Source: Aminobacter aganoensis (GTDB lineage: Bacteria > Pseudomonadota > Alphaproteobacteria > Rhizobiales > Rhizobiaceae). From it: a stretch of 64,000 bases of DNA. Under the pieces are notes generated by a model, which saw only the letters and a list, made by a program, of their open reading frames with translations, did not search any database and had not been told where the DNA came from. Below, piece after piece: positions 36,855 through 46,690 of this stretch; position 1 is the stretch's first letter; each line of letters starts with the position of its first letter. The stretch spans positions 124,001-188,000 of the forward strand of contig NZ_JACHOU010000002.1 in assembly GCF_014206975.1 (NCBI RefSeq). Direction: 5' to 3'. The position numbers and the translations under genes were made by a program.

Positions 36855-37268
36855 ATGCTCGGAAACGTGTCGTTGCTGCTTGCGAGGCTGTTGATCGCTG
36901 CACTTTTCGTGCCGGCGGGCATCAGCACCTTGTCCAATGTCGCCGGTGCCGCCAGCTACTTTGCCGGACTTGGCTTTCCCCTGCCGACACTTGTCGCATT
37001 GGGTGTCGGCCTGTTCGAGCTGGTCGGCGGCGCGCTGGTCCTGATCGGCTTCCAGACGCGCATTGCAGCACCTCTGCTCGCTGCGTTCGCGCTATCGGCG
37101 GGTTTCGTCGGCCACTACGGCCAAGGCGGCGGCGACCCGGCCATGCTTTTCATGCACCAGCAGGCGCTGATGAAGGACATCGCCACGGCGGGCGGATTGC
37201 TGGCGTTGTCGGTCGCAGGCGCCGGGGCGATCTCGCTCGATCGCATGCTTCAACGCCAGGCTATTTGA
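36855..37268 (+). CDS. DoxX family membrane protein (second copy)
   Basis: 137 residues from ATG 36855. The pattern is the same as in the first copy: LLLARLLIAALFVPAGISTL, YFAGLGFPLPTLVALGVGLFEL, VGGALVLIGFQTRIAAPLLAA and MKDIATAGGLLALSVAGAGA. The shared LVLIGFQTRIAA/LVGFQTRIAA segment shows it is a paralogue of the upstream gene. It has an insert, GHYGQGGGDPAMLFMHQQAL, where the first copy has ADQVQVMFLQ. It overlaps the convergent ppx stop by eight bases. The open frame continues far upstream but only as overlap with the first DoxX gene. Confidence 0.9.
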   Translation: MLGNVSLLLARLLIAALFVPAGISTLSNVAGAASYFAGLGFPLPTLVALGVGLFELVGGALVLIGFQTRIAAPLLAAFALSAGFVGHYGQGGGDPAMLFMHQQALMKDIATAGGLLALSVAGAGAISLDRMLQRQAI

Positions 37269-38796
37269 CCGGCGTACTCGGCCCATCCTCGACCGCCAGC
37301 ACCAGCTTGCGGCCAGTGACCTTGGCGAGCTGTGCGAGGCGGCCGGCCGGACGTTCGCCATAAAGCTGACCGAATTCCGCGGGGATGACGAGTGCCAACA
37401 CGCCCCCGCCCCTGTCTTCCCAGCGCAGCTTGGGCATGACGCCCGGCATCGAGGCCGAGAGCAGATAGACCACGCGCATCATCGCACCGAGGATGCGGGC
37501 GCGTTCGAGATAGCGCGGCGTCGCCAGTTCCTTCAGCTCGGGCGCGAAGCTGTCGTTGAAGACGCCGTCATGCCGGAACAGATTTGCCAGGGCCAGAAAT
37601 GCCCGGCCGGGATGGTCGACGCCGATGAACGACGCGTGGGCGATGATGTTGAGCGATTGGCGTCCCCGGTATTCGGGATGGGCGCGCCAGCCAATGTCGG
37701 CGAGCAGGCAGGCGGCATGGCGATACCGCGCTTCCTCCTCGGTCTCTTCGATGCCGAAAGCGGCAAAGGCCTGCTTGGTCCACTCGGTCAGCTCACGGGC
37801 ATGGCGCACCGAACGCGCGCGCAGCACCGCCAGTTCTTCGGCGGCCGAGATCAGTGGGTCGGAGCGGCGTTCTTCCTCATCGAGCAGCGAAAACAGAAAG
37901 CCCTCGCGGACACCCAGCGCCGAAACGACGATCTTGGACGGCTCCATCGCGGCGATGATTTCCAGAAGCACCACGGCACCGTAAGGCAGCAAGGAGCGGC
38001 GGTTCTTCGACACGCCCTCGATGCCCTTGAGCTTTTCGACGTCGCCGCGCGCCACCTGCTTGAGGAACGGGATCATACTGGTCGGGTCGAGCTGGTAGTG
38101 ATGCATGACTTCCAGCGGATAGTTGGTCACGCCCATGTGCAGCCGGGCGAGGTTTCGCCAGGTGCCGCCGACGGCATAGAACGTCCTGCCCTGCCCGCCC
38201 TTGAGCAACTTGGCGCGCATCATCTCGGTGCGGGCGATCTTGGCCGCCATGACGGGCGAACCCTTGGCCATGTCCTGGAGACGCAGTCCGCCGAGCGGGA
38301 GCGTGATGCCGTCGCCGATGTCCTCGCCCCTGACATCGACCAGTTCGAGACTGCCGCCGCCAAGATCGCCGGCGATGCCATCAGCGGCATGGAATGCCGA
38401 CATGACGCCCATGGCCGAGAAGTGCGCTTCCTCGCGGCCTGTGAGCACCTGGATCTCGGTACCGAGCACGCGCTCCGCACGCTCGATGAAATCCGGGCCG
38501 TTGACGGCCTCGCGGGCGGCGGCGGTCGCCAGCACATACATCTTCTCCGCGCCTGCCTGCTCGGACAGCGCGCGAAAGCGCCTGAACTCCTCCATCGAGC
38601 GGGTCACGCCCTCAGGATCGAGCTTGCCGGTCGAAACGATGCCGCGACCGAGGCCGGCGAGCATCTTTTCGTTGAACAACAGCGTCGGCGAGCGCGCCAG
38701 GCCCTCATAGACGACGAGACGTATGGAGTTCGAGCCGATATCGATGATCGACAGCGGTCGGCGGTCCTTGAGCCGGCCCTGCGAAAGCTCGGCCAT
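37261..38796 (-). CDS. ppx: Exopolyphosphatase (Ppx/GppA family)
   Basis: 511 residues. It removes terminal phosphates from polyphosphate and may also act on pppGpp. The ASKHA ATPase-fold motifs are clear: SIIDIGSNSIRLVVYE (phosphate 1), GIAGDLGGGSLELVDV (phosphate 2) and VVSALGVREGFLFS, then the C-terminal HD-like helical part (RYRHAACLLADIGWRAHPEYR). Its ATG overlaps the ppk stop by one base (TGATG), so synthesis and breakdown enzymes for polyphosphate are made from one transcript. Confidence 0.95.
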   Translation of the reverse strand: MAELSQGRLKDRRPLSIIDIGSNSIRLVVYEGLARSPTLLFNEKMLAGLGRGIVSTGKLDPEGVTRSMEEFRRFRALSEQAGAEKMYVLATAAAREAVNGPDFIERAERVLGTEIQVLTGREEAHFSAMGVMSAFHAADGIAGDLGGGSLELVDVRGEDIGDGITLPLGGLRLQDMAKGSPVMAAKIARTEMMRAKLLKGGQGRTFYAVGGTWRNLARLHMGVTNYPLEVMHHYQLDPTSMIPFLKQVARGDVEKLKGIEGVSKNRRSLLPYGAVVLLEIIAAMEPSKIVVSALGVREGFLFSLLDEEERRSDPLISAAEELAVLRARSVRHARELTEWTKQAFAAFGIEETEEEARYRHAACLLADIGWRAHPEYRGRQSLNIIAHASFIGVDHPGRAFLALANLFRHDGVFNDSFAPELKELATPRYLERARILGAMMRVVYLLSASMPGVMPKLRWEDRGGGVLALVIPAEFGQLYGERPAGRLAQLAKVTGRKLVLAVEDGPSTPVK

Positions 38797-41003
38797 CAGC
38801 TGGCCGCAGCCTCCGCCTTCTTGCGACGTTTGAATTGCGCAATGCGTTTGGGAGCATGGGACTTCAGCGCGTCACCCCGTCCGGACAGGCTCGGATTGGT
38901 CATGAAATATTCCTGCGCGTTGAATGGCTCTTCGCCCTCGTCCAGCGTCACCCGACGCGAGGTACCATCCGCCAATACTTCGAAACTTTGCTGGTTGTCC
39001 ATGATATTTCCCAGCATCACCTGGCCAAGCACCTGCTCGTGGACAGTGGAATGCGTGGCAATCGGGACCATGCATTCGACACGGCGGTCGAGGTTGCGCG
39101 GCATCAGATCGGCCGAGCTGATGTAGACCACAGCCTCGTCCGAAGGCAGGCCATGGCCGTTGCCGAAGCAGTAGATGCGGCTGTGCTCGAGGAAGCGGCC
39201 GACGATCGAACGAACGCGGATGTTCTCCGACAGTCCGGGCACCTGCGGCCTCAGGCAACAGATGCCGCGCACCACGAGATCGATCTCGACGCCGCTTCGG
39301 CTGGCATCATAGAGCGCATCGATCACGTCAGGATCGACGAGCGAGTTCATCTTCATCCAGATCTGCGCGGGCCGGCCGGCGCGGGCATGCTCGACCTCGT
39401 CGGCAATGTGCTTGAGGATGCGGCTGCGCAGCGTATAGGGCGACAACGCGATGCACATCTCGTCCGCCGGCTCGGCGTAGCCGGTGATGAAATTGAAGAT
39501 CTGAGCCACGTCGCGCGCGATCGCCGAATCGGTGGTGAAGAACGACAGGTCGGTGTAGATGCGCGCGGTGATCGGGTGGTAGTTGCCGGTGCCGAGATGA
39601 ACGTAGTTGCGCAGGCGGCCGTCCTCACGGCGCACCACCAACGACATCTTGGCGTGCGTCTTGAGCTCCAGGAAGCCAAACACGACCTGTACGCCAGCGC
39701 GCTCGAGATCGCGCGCCCAGCGGATATTCGCCTCCTCGTCGAAGCGAGCCTTGAGCTCGACAAGTGCCGTCACCGACTTTCCCGCCTCGGCAGCGTCGAC
39801 CAGGGCGCGCACGATCGGGCTGTCGTTCGACGTGCGGTAGAGCGTCTGCTTGATCGCCACCACCTCGGGGTCGATCGCCGCCTGACGCAGGAACTGCACC
39901 ACCACGTCGAAGGATTCGTACGGGTGGTGGACGACGAAGTCCTTTTCCCGGATGGCCGCGAAACAGTCGCCGCGATGCTCGCGGATACGCTCGGGGAAAC
40001 GTGGATTGAAGGGCGGGAACTTGAGGTCGTCGCGCGGAACGGCGACGATTTCGGAGATCTGGCTGATTGCCAGCGGGCCGCTGAGGACGCTGACTCGGCT
40101 CGCCGACACGCCCAGTTCGCCGGCGACGAAGTCGCGAAGTTCGGACGGCATCTGGCTGTCGAACTCGATACGGATGACCGAACCGCGGCGGCGGCGCTTG
40201 AGTGCAGTCTCGAACAGCCGAACCAGATCCTCGGATTCTTCCTCGACCTCGATATCGCTGTCTCGAATGATCTGGAACGTGCCCGATCCCTTGACCTCGT
40301 AGCCGGGGAAGAGCTTGCCGATGAACAGGTTGACCGTTTCCTCGATCGGAATGAAGCGAACCGTGCGCTTGCGATCCGGCAGGCGGATGTAGCGCTTGAG
40401 CGCCACCGGCAGGCGCAGCAGCGCCGTCATCTCCTCGCCGCTCTTGCGATGGCGCAACTGGAGCGCGATCGAGAAACCAAGATTGGGAATGAACGGGAAC
40501 GGATGCGCCGGATCGATCGACAGCGGCGTCAAGACCGGAAAGATCTGCTCCATGAAGTGGTCCTCCAGCCACTTCTTTTCGTCCTTGCCGAGGTCGGCTG
40601 CGGCGATGCTTTCGATGCCTTCGAGCTTGAGCAGTTCCATCAGGCTCGACAGGCTCTTCTGCTGGTCTTCCTGGAGACGCTCGACCTCGAGCAGAAGTTG
40701 ATTGAGTTGCTGCTCGGGGGTGCGGCCATCGGCACTGCGGACGGTGATGCCTTCGCGCACCTGGCCGGCAAGGCCGGCGACGCGAACCATGAAGAACTCG
40801 TCGAGATTGCCGGCCGAGATCGACAGGAAGCGAACGCGCTCCAGCAGCGGGTGGTTCGGATTTTGCGACTGTTCGAGCACGCGCCGGTTGAACTGCAACC
40901 AGGAGAATTCCCGATTGACGAAGCGGTCGGGATTGCCGTCGACTGCGCCGGTCGGCGACTTGTCATTGACGAAATCGGTATGGACCGGCTTCAACTGATT
41001 CAT
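38796..41003 (-). CDS. ppk: Polyphosphate kinase 1
   Basis: 735 residues from ATG 41003, with GGGGAAGG seven bases upstream; a TTG two codons earlier (41009) is less likely. PPK1 polymerises ATP gamma-phosphate into polyphosphate at the membrane. Four-domain markers are present: [19 protein letters not shown] at the N-terminus, [39 protein letters not shown], and the phospho-acceptor His motif [15 protein letters not shown] with [17 protein letters not shown]. The second conserved His lies in [13 protein letters not shown]. The basic C-terminus ([16 protein letters not shown]) is typical of rhizobial PPK. Confidence 0.98.
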   Translation of the reverse strand: MNQLKPVHTDFVNDKSPTGAVDGNPDRFVNREFSWLQFNRRVLEQSQNPNHPLLERVRFLSISAGNLDEFFMVRVAGLAGQVREGITVRSADGRTPEQQLNQLLLEVERLQEDQQKSLSSLMELLKLEGIESIAAADLGKDEKKWLEDHFMEQIFPVLTPLSIDPAHPFPFIPNLGFSIALQLRHRKSGEEMTALLRLPVALKRYIRLPDRKRTVRFIPIEETVNLFIGKLFPGYEVKGSGTFQIIRDSDIEVEEESEDLVRLFETALKRRRRGSVIRIEFDSQMPSELRDFVAGELGVSASRVSVLSGPLAISQISEIVAVPRDDLKFPPFNPRFPERIREHRGDCFAAIREKDFVVHHPYESFDVVVQFLRQAAIDPEVVAIKQTLYRTSNDSPIVRALVDAAEAGKSVTALVELKARFDEEANIRWARDLERAGVQVVFGFLELKTHAKMSLVVRREDGRLRNYVHLGTGNYHPITARIYTDLSFFTTDSAIARDVAQIFNFITGYAEPADEMCIALSPYTLRSRILKHIADEVEHARAGRPAQIWMKMNSLVDPDVIDALYDASRSGVEIDLVVRGICCLRPQVPGLSENIRVRSIVGRFLEHSRIYCFGNGHGLPSDEAVVYISSADLMPRNLDRRVECMVPIATHSTVHEQVLGQVMLGNIMDNQQSFEVLADGTSRRVTLDEGEEPFNAQEYFMTNPSLSGRGDALKSHAPKRIAQFKRRKKAEAAAS

Positions 41004-41209
41004 ATGCAAACCTTCCCCACTGCCGCGTTCCGCCGCTTATCCGGCTCAACTTATCCTCTGACAGGCAATTGCGACAGTTTCATTTCAGCATCTTGCAAAC
41101 CCGTCGCTTATGATACAAACGCTGTCGAATAACGGCGTCGCGCGCCCTGTGGACGCGCCGAAGACGTCTTGGCATTCATGCGCGCAGTTCCTCAGAAGGG
41201 AAAAACACC

Positions 41210-41458
41210 ATGGCCGGCGGCTCCATCCCCCACTTCCAGAACGATGCTGGACATGCCGTGATCGAAATCGGCGTGAAGGAATTCATGTGCGTCGGCGCCA
41301 ACCCGCCCTTCGACCATCCGCATGTCTTCCTCGACATGGGTGCGGATGCCGAGAAGGTCTGCCCCTACTGCTCGACGCTCTATCGCTACTCGTCCAAGCT
41401 GAAGGCCACAGAGACGCTACCGCAAGGTTGCCTCTACGTGGTCGACCGCGCAGCCTGA
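41210..41458 (+). CDS. Zinc-finger domain protein (NDUFS6-like)
   Basis: 82 residues from ATG 41210, with AGAAGGG upstream. GVKEFMCVGANPPFDHPHVFLDMG plus VCPYCSTLYRY gives a CxGxxPPxxHPxxxL...CPYC zinc-binding pattern. This is the short alphaproteobacterial family related to the complex I accessory subunit NDUFS6; binding to respiratory complex I is therefore plausible but inferred. It is divergent from ppk (206 bp) and followed after 16 bp by an FAD monooxygenase gene. The NDUFS4-like gene at 54752 is another complex I accessory in this window. Confidence 0.88.
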   Translation: MAGGSIPHFQNDAGHAVIEIGVKEFMCVGANPPFDHPHVFLDMGADAEKVCPYCSTLYRYSSKLKATETLPQGCLYVVDRAA

Positions 41459-41474
41459 CCCGCAAGCCGCGGTC

Positions 41475-42698
41475 ATGCCATCGCGGCGGATCGTGGTCGC
41501 TGGAGCCGGCATTGCCGGGCTCACTGCAGCCATCGCCTTTGCAAGGCATGGCTTCGGCGTTCGCGTCTTCGAACGCTCGCCGGTGCTCGAGGAGGTCGGC
41601 GCCGGCCTGCAACTCTCCCCCAACGCGACCCGCATCCTCGACCGTCTCGGTGTTCTCGACCTGGTCAGCCCGTCGACCGTGCGTCCGGAAGCGGTCGTGT
41701 TGCGCGATGCGGCAACGCTGAGCGAACGGGCACGCGTTCCGCTGGGGGCAGCCGCAGAACGCCGCTGGAAGGCTCCCTACCTCGTCGCCCATCGCGCCGA
41801 CCTGCAGAGTGCGCTGCTTGCTCGCGCGACGGAAAGCCCGTTGATCGAGGTCTTGACGGACGCCACGGTCAGCGGGGTCGAGGCGCAGTCCGGCGGCAAC
41901 AGGATAACCCTCACGCAAGCGGGCATCGTCTCCCACGAGCAAGCCGCGCTGCTGGTTGCGGCAGATGGCGTCTGGTCGACGAGCCGGCGCCTGGTCGGTC
42001 CCAACGAAAAGAGCCGCTTCACCGGCGAGTTGGCCTGGCGCACGACGCTTTCCGCCGATGGCGACGTCGGCCGGCATTTTGCCTCGCTAAGTTCGCCGGC
42101 CATGGTGACGACCTATCTTCATTCAGGCTTCCACCTGGTCGCCTATCCGATCCGCGCCGGGACTGCGATCAACCTCGCCGCATTCACGCCGGGCAATTCA
42201 ATTGCCGAGCAGTGGTCGGGGGAGACCGACGCCGGTGCGTTGAAACGCGCGATGCGCGGCACTGCTCCCGGGCTCTCCAGGCTGATCGAGGATGCCGGGC
42301 CATGGACGGTCTGGCCGCTGCATGCCGTCGATCAGTCTCGGCCATGGACAGCGCCGAGCGGCATCGCACTCATTGGCGATGCCGCTCATGCGATGACGCC
42401 CTTCGCGGCACAGGGCGCGGCGATGGCGATCGAGGACGCCTTTACGCTGGCCGACGCGATTGCCGCCGCCAAGAACACCGCCGATGGCCTGTCGCAGTGG
42501 GAGACGTTGCGGAAACCGCGCGTGCGGAAAGTGGCGCGACGCGGCGCGCTCAACCGCCTCGCCTGGCACGCCAGCGGACCGGTCGCGCTCGGGCGCAACA
42601 TGTTCCTCAAGTTCAAATCGCCGGAAAGCCTCGCAGCCGACATGGACTGGCTTTACGGCTGGACCCCGCCCGGCTGGACCGACGACGGCCGGTTGTAG
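41475..42698 (+). CDS. FAD-dependent monooxygenase (salicylate hydroxylase/UbiH-like)
   Basis: 407 residues. Group A flavoprotein hydroxylase motifs: the dinucleotide loop IVVAGAGIAGLTAAIAFARHG, ERSPVLEEVGAGLQLSPNATR (salicylate-hydroxylase-like), LVAADGVWSTSR (the DG motif) and ALIGDAAHAMTPFAAQGAAMAIED (the GD motif). It hydroxylates an aromatic or similar ring using NAD(P)H and O2; the substrate is unknown. The 16-bp spacing suggests co-transcription with the zinc-finger gene. The last 46 bases overlap the 3' end of the convergent DUF2459 gene. Confidence 0.9.
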   Translation: MPSRRIVVAGAGIAGLTAAIAFARHGFGVRVFERSPVLEEVGAGLQLSPNATRILDRLGVLDLVSPSTVRPEAVVLRDAATLSERARVPLGAAAERRWKAPYLVAHRADLQSALLARATESPLIEVLTDATVSGVEAQSGGNRITLTQAGIVSHEQAALLVAADGVWSTSRRLVGPNEKSRFTGELAWRTTLSADGDVGRHFASLSSPAMVTTYLHSGFHLVAYPIRAGTAINLAAFTPGNSIAEQWSGETDAGALKRAMRGTAPGLSRLIEDAGPWTVWPLHAVDQSRPWTAPSGIALIGDAAHAMTPFAAQGAAMAIEDAFTLADAIAAAKNTADGLSQWETLRKPRVRKVARRGALNRLAWHASGPVALGRNMFLKFKSPESLAADMDWLYGWTPPGWTDDGRL

Positions 42699-43357
42699 AG
42701 GCCAAGCGACCAGTTCAGCGTCACAGGCAGCGGATTCCACCACCCTGTCGTCAGGCCTGCCTGCCGCAACGCAGCCGCAGTCCAGGTGTTGCAGCCGGCG
42801 AGCGCATTGAACTTGCCATTGGCGTCGAAGAAACCGTCATAGGCACCATAGGCGACACCGGGAATGCGCTGAACGCCCGTGGCGCTCCGCACGAAACTGC
42901 GCTCGATGAAGTCGAGCATCGAGGCAAACCCGGCCTCGCTGACGTCGAACCTGCTAACCGTCGGTTGCGGCAGGGCGACATCGCCGGCGAGATCGACATG
43001 CATCACCGAGCTGTCGAGCGTCAGCGCCGCAAGCACAGGCCCGGGCTTCAGCTCCGACCATGTCGGCGTACCGATATAGAAGGCCTTGCTGCCCCAGCCG
43101 AACACCAGATAGCGCGCGCCCGGCAGGCCGGCCTGGATTCCTTCCTCCACCAGGAAGCCGAACCTTTCCAGCACCCCTTCGTCGATCGGTACGGCGATGT
43201 CGGTGTGGATCGGATTGGTGAAAACGAGAATGTGGCGCGGGGTTGCACCGCCTGCCGCCGCGCCGCCGAACAGCGGCCTCGGCACCACGGTACCGAGCGC
43301 CACACCAACGGCGACCAGCAAGAGAAACACGCCCAGGAGACGGAAGGCTCTTCGCAA
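42653..43357 (-). CDS. DUF2459 (TIGR02117-type) membrane-anchored protein
   Basis: About 234 residues if TTG 43357 is the start. The open frame continues upstream to 43720, through the aap terminator and into aapP, so that part is not real. No ATG lies in the family region, so the start is uncertain. It has one N-terminal helix (LLGVFLLLVAVGVALGTVV), then IHTDIAVPID, YLVFGWGSKAFYIGTPTWSE, MHVDLAGDVALPQPTVSRFDV and NTWTAAALRQAGLTTGWWNP, a pattern of DUF2459 proteins of unknown function. The conserved His, Ser and Cys resemble NlpC/P60-like peptidase layouts, but this is only a resemblance. Confidence 0.78.
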   Translation of the reverse strand: MRRAFRLLGVFLLLVAVGVALGTVVPRPLFGGAAAGGATPRHILVFTNPIHTDIAVPIDEGVLERFGFLVEEGIQAGLPGARYLVFGWGSKAFYIGTPTWSELKPGPVLAALTLDSSVMHVDLAGDVALPQPTVSRFDVSEAGFASMLDFIERSFVRSATGVQRIPGVAYGAYDGFFDANGKFNALAGCNTWTAAALRQAGLTTGWWNPLPVTLNWSLGLYNRPSSVQPGGVQP

Positions 43358-43394
43358 CGGCTTGGCATTCCTGCTGCTGTTTCGACGGCTCCAA

Positions 43395-43425
43395 CAAAAA
43401 GCCCGGCCGAAATGCGACCGGGCTT
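43395..43425 (-). terminator. Terminator of the aapJQMP operon
   Basis: On the minus strand a GCCCGG/CCGGGC stem (43401-43406 and 43418-43423) is followed by TTTTT (43400-43396), about 22 bp after the aapP stop. It also separates aapP from the DUF2459 gene. Confidence 0.88.
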
Positions 43426-43446
43426 CTCGAAATATTCCAGCCGAAC

Positions 43447-44250
43447 CTAGTGCAGTATCTGGCTGAGGAAGAGCTTGGTGCGCTCGTGGCGGGGATTGTC
43501 GAAGAACTCGCCCGGCGTGTTCTCCTCGACGATCTGGCCCTGGTCCATGAAGATCACCCGGTTGGCGACCTTGCGGGCAAAGCCCATCTCGTGGGTCACG
43601 CACAGCATGGTCATGCCCTCTTCGGCGAGGCCGACCATGGTCTCCAGCACTTCCTTGATCATTTCCGGATCGAGCGCCGAGGTCGGCTCGTCGAACAGCA
43701 TGATGCGCGGGTTCATGCACAGCGAGCGCGCGATCGCCACGCGCTGCTGCTGGCCGCCCGAAAGCTGGCCCGGATACTTGTTGGCCTGCTCGGGGATTTT
43801 GACCCGGCGCAGGAAGTGCATCGCCTGCTCTTCGGCCTGCTTCTTCGGCGTCTTGCGCACCCAGATCGGCGCCAGCGTGCAGTTCTCCAGGATGGTCAGG
43901 TGCGGGAACAGGTTGAAGTGCTGGAACACCATGCCGACTTCACGGCGGACCTCGTCGATCTTCTTGAGATCGTTGGTCAGTTCCTTGCCGTCGACGATGA
44001 TCTTGCCCTTCTGGTGTTCCTCCAGCCGGTTGATGCAGCGGATCATGGTCGACTTGCCCGAGCCGGACGGGCCGCAGATGACGATGCGCTCGCCGCGCAT
44101 GACCCTGAGGTTGATGTCCTTGAGCACGTTGAATTCGCCATACCACTTGTGCATGCCGACGATGTCGATGGCGACATCGGTGTCCGAGATATGCATCTTC
44201 GCCCGATCAACCTTGATCTCGTCGGCGCTGACTGCGTTTTCGATGGCCAT
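43447..44250 (-). CDS. aapP: General L-amino acid ABC transporter, ATP-binding protein AapP
   Basis: 267 residues. Walker [10 protein letters not shown] (60-68), Q-loop [11 protein letters not shown], signature LSGGQQQR, Walker [11 protein letters not shown] and the switch His in [10 protein letters not shown] are all intact. It belongs to the polar amino-acid uptake (PAAT) ATPases. Last gene of aapJQMP; the N-terminal 30 residues ([20 protein letters not shown]) extend the usual start, as in other AapP/BztD proteins. It powers uptake of a wide range of L-amino acids. Confidence 0.97.
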   Translation of the reverse strand: MAIENAVSADEIKVDRAKMHISDTDVAIDIVGMHKWYGEFNVLKDINLRVMRGERIVICGPSGSGKSTMIRCINRLEEHQKGKIIVDGKELTNDLKKIDEVRREVGMVFQHFNLFPHLTILENCTLAPIWVRKTPKKQAEEQAMHFLRRVKIPEQANKYPGQLSGGQQQRVAIARSLCMNPRIMLFDEPTSALDPEMIKEVLETMVGLAEEGMTMLCVTHEMGFARKVANRVIFMDQGQIVEENTPGEFFDNPRHERTKLFLSQILH

Positions 44251-44273
44251 GGGCCGTTCCCTTATGTTGTTCG

Positions 44274-45428
44274 TTATCGCTTATGCCCGGTGTCGAGCCG
44301 TCGTTCCATGAAAATAGAATAGCGCGACATACCGAAACAGAAAATCCAGAAGACGAGCGCTGCGAAGACCAGGCCCGAAGCCGGCGTCTGCGGAGAAGCC
44401 CAGGCCGCATCGGAGAAGTTCTGGCGCACCACGCCGAGCAGGTCGAACATCGAGATGATGTAGACCAGGCTGGTGTCCTTGAACATGCCGATGAAGGTGT
44501 TGACGATGCCGGGAATGACCAGCTTCAACGCCTGCGGCAGCACGATCAGCCCCATCTTCTGCCAGTAGCTGAGACCGAGCGAGTCTGCGCCTTCATATTG
44601 CCCCTTCGGTATCGCCTGCAGGCCACCGCGCACCACCTCGGCCATGTAGGCAGAAGCAAATAGCGACACGCCGATCAGCGCCCGCAGGAACTTGTCGAAG
44701 CTGACACCGGCCGGCAGGAACAGCGGTAGCATGACGCTGGCCATGAACAGCACCGTGATCAGTGGCACGCCGCGCACCGTCTCGATGAAGATGACGCAGA
44801 GCATCTTAACCACCGGCATCTTGGAACGCCGTCCGAGCGCAAGCAGGATGCCAACGGGCAGCGAGACCACGATGCCGACGAAGGACAGCGTGAGCGTCAC
44901 CAGCAGGCCGCCCCAGAGCGGGGTCTCGACATGCGGCAACCCAAACACGCCACCGATCAGCAGGAAGTAAGAAACGACCGGAAGCACCAGGAAGAACAGG
45001 ACGGCGTTGAGCCCCTTGCGCGGGACGCGTGGAATCAGCAGCGGCACCAGCAGGGCCACGAACATGATTGCCACCAGGATGACGCGCCAACGCTCGTCGA
45101 GGGGATAGCGGCCGAACATGAACTGGCCGAACTTCGCCTTGACGAACGCCCAGCAGGCGCCCGACCAGCCGTCGGGCTGGATGCCGCCCTGCGCCACGGT
45201 AGCGCAGAAAGTTCGATCGGTGCCGGTCCACTGGGCATTGACGATGGCCCAGTTGAACAGCGGCGGCAGGATCATCGCCACGATGACAAGCCCCACGATC
45301 GTCAACGCCGAATCAAACGGGTTGGCGAACAGGTTCTTGCGCATCCAGGCCAGCGGCCCGCGCTCGCGAAGTGGCGCCGGCTGCGGCAGCGCCATTTCGG
45401 TACGGACGTATCCGATATCTTGCGACAT
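44274..45428 (-). CDS. aapM: General L-amino acid ABC transporter, permease AapM
   Basis: 384 residues. One N-terminal helix is followed by a large loop containing [20 protein letters not shown], then the core permease helices and the EAA loop [20 protein letters not shown] that docks on AapP. The extended N-terminus with its extra loop is characteristic of AapM/BztC and not of short PAAT permeases. It forms a heterodimer with AapQ. Gap to aapP 23 bp, to aapQ 8 bp, so coordinated expression is certain in practice. Confidence 0.96.
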   Translation of the reverse strand: MSQDIGYVRTEMALPQPAPLRERGPLAWMRKNLFANPFDSALTIVGLVIVAMILPPLFNWAIVNAQWTGTDRTFCATVAQGGIQPDGWSGACWAFVKAKFGQFMFGRYPLDERWRVILVAIMFVALLVPLLIPRVPRKGLNAVLFFLVLPVVSYFLLIGGVFGLPHVETPLWGGLLVTLTLSFVGIVVSLPVGILLALGRRSKMPVVKMLCVIFIETVRGVPLITVLFMASVMLPLFLPAGVSFDKFLRALIGVSLFASAYMAEVVRGGLQAIPKGQYEGADSLGLSYWQKMGLIVLPQALKLVIPGIVNTFIGMFKDTSLVYIISMFDLLGVVRQNFSDAAWASPQTPASGLVFAALVFWIFCFGMSRYSIFMERRLDTGHKR

Positions 45429-45436
45429 GCCCGCCC

Positions 45437-46627
45437 CTACCTTTCCACCAGCGCCATCTTGGCGTTGAACCAGTTCATGAAGGCTGACGTGATCAAGCTG
45501 AGACCGAGATAGACAACCATCCAGATGACAACGATCTCGATGGCCTGGCCGGTCTGGTTGAGCACCGTGCCCCCGACCGCGACCAGGTCCGGGTAGCCGA
45601 TGGCGATCGCCAGCGACGAGTTCTTGGTCAGGTTGAGGAACTGGCTGGTCAACGGCGGAATGACGATGCGCAGCGCCTGCGGCACCACCACCAGCCTGAG
45701 CGCCTGCGCGGACCTCAGGCCGAGTGCGGCGGACGCCTCGCTCTGCCCGCTGCTGACGCCGCGAATGCCGGCCCGGACGATCTCGGCGATGAAGGCAGCC
45801 GTATAGAACGAAAGGGCGAGATACAGCGACAGGAACTCCGGCTTGATCTGCAGGCCGCCGGTCAGATTGAAGGTCGACTTCTGCGGGAAGTCGAAGCTCA
45901 ACGGAAAGCCGGTCGCGACCAGCGCCAGGAAAGGCAGGCCGATGATCAGCGCCACCGACGTCCAGAACACGGGAAATGTCGCGCCAGTGGCCATTTGCCT
46001 CTGCTTGGCCCGCCGTGCGACGAACCAGGACATGGCAATGCCGAGCAGCAGCGCCACCGGGACCAGCATCGACCCCTCGCCCCAGACCATCTTCGGGAAA
46101 TAGAAGCCACGGCTGTTGAGGAAGGAGCCGAAGGGCAATTCGATGCTCTCCTTCGGCAGCGGCAGCACCGAAAGCACGCCGAAGTACCAGAAGAAGATGA
46201 CGAGCAACGGCGGAATGTTGCGGAACAGCTCGACGTAGACCGTGCAGATCTTGCGGATCAGCCAGTTGTGCGACAGCCGGCCGATGCCGATCAGGAAGCC
46301 GAGAATCGAAGCGGTGACGATTCCGGCCGCGGCGACGACCAAGGTGTTGATGAAGCCGACAAGCAAAGCGCGCCGATAGGTCGAATCCGAATCGAAGGCG
46401 ATCAGCGTATCGCTGACGTCAAAGCCGGCCCGACCGTTGAGAAAGGCGAAACCCGAGGCGATGTTGGCGCGCTTGAGGTTTTCGACCGTGTTGCCGATGA
46501 TCCAGTAGACGAACGCTACAAGCGCTACGACCACCAGGATCTGGAAGAAGATGCCGCGCACCTTCGGATCGTAGAAAAGCGACGCGCGGCCGCCCCCTAC
46601 GTCTTGGGGAATGTCCTGCGTAGCCAT
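45437..46627 (-). CDS. aapQ: General L-amino acid ABC transporter, permease AapQ
   Basis: 396 residues from ATG 46627, with AGAGGG upstream. Seen: [20 protein letters not shown] as first helix, [20 protein letters not shown] (a conserved AapQ/BztB loop), [20 protein letters not shown], and the EAA loop [20 protein letters not shown] near the end. It pairs with AapM to form the membrane channel. A perfect 11-bp hairpin in the 63-bp gap upstream separates it from aapJ. Confidence 0.96.
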   Translation of the reverse strand: MATQDIPQDVGGGRASLFYDPKVRGIFFQILVVVALVAFVYWIIGNTVENLKRANIASGFAFLNGRAGFDVSDTLIAFDSDSTYRRALLVGFINTLVVAAAGIVTASILGFLIGIGRLSHNWLIRKICTVYVELFRNIPPLLVIFFWYFGVLSVLPLPKESIELPFGSFLNSRGFYFPKMVWGEGSMLVPVALLLGIAMSWFVARRAKQRQMATGATFPVFWTSVALIIGLPFLALVATGFPLSFDFPQKSTFNLTGGLQIKPEFLSLYLALSFYTAAFIAEIVRAGIRGVSSGQSEASAALGLRSAQALRLVVVPQALRIVIPPLTSQFLNLTKNSSLAIAIGYPDLVAVGGTVLNQTGQAIEIVVIWMVVYLGLSLITSAFMNWFNAKMALVER

Positions 46628-46650
46628 CTGAAGTCCCTCTGAAAGAGTAA

Positions 46651-46677
46651 CCGGAAGGCAGACGACCTGCCTTCCGG
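46651..46677 (-). repeat. Perfect intercistronic hairpin between aapJ and aapQ
   Basis: CCGGAAGGCAG (46651-46661) and CTGCCTTCCGG (46667-46677) pair fully over 11 bp with a five-base loop. No T-run follows. It lies right after aapJ, where such hairpins commonly protect the abundant binding-protein message or cut read-through to the permease genes. Confidence 0.75.
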
Positions 46678-46690
46678 ACGAGACTTCGGA

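Noticed and set aside
41055..41085. PhoB-box-like CTGTC repeats before ppk
   Set aside because: The two CTGTC copies on the minus strand are 13 bases apart, not the 11 of a Pho box, and the rest of each half-site does not match.
38835..41132. 765-codon plus-strand ORF opposite ppk
   Set aside because: Antisense shadow of ppk without family similarity.
43358..43720. N-terminal extension of the DUF2459 protein into aapP
   Set aside because: It would cross the aap terminator and part of aapP; the residues are not family-like.
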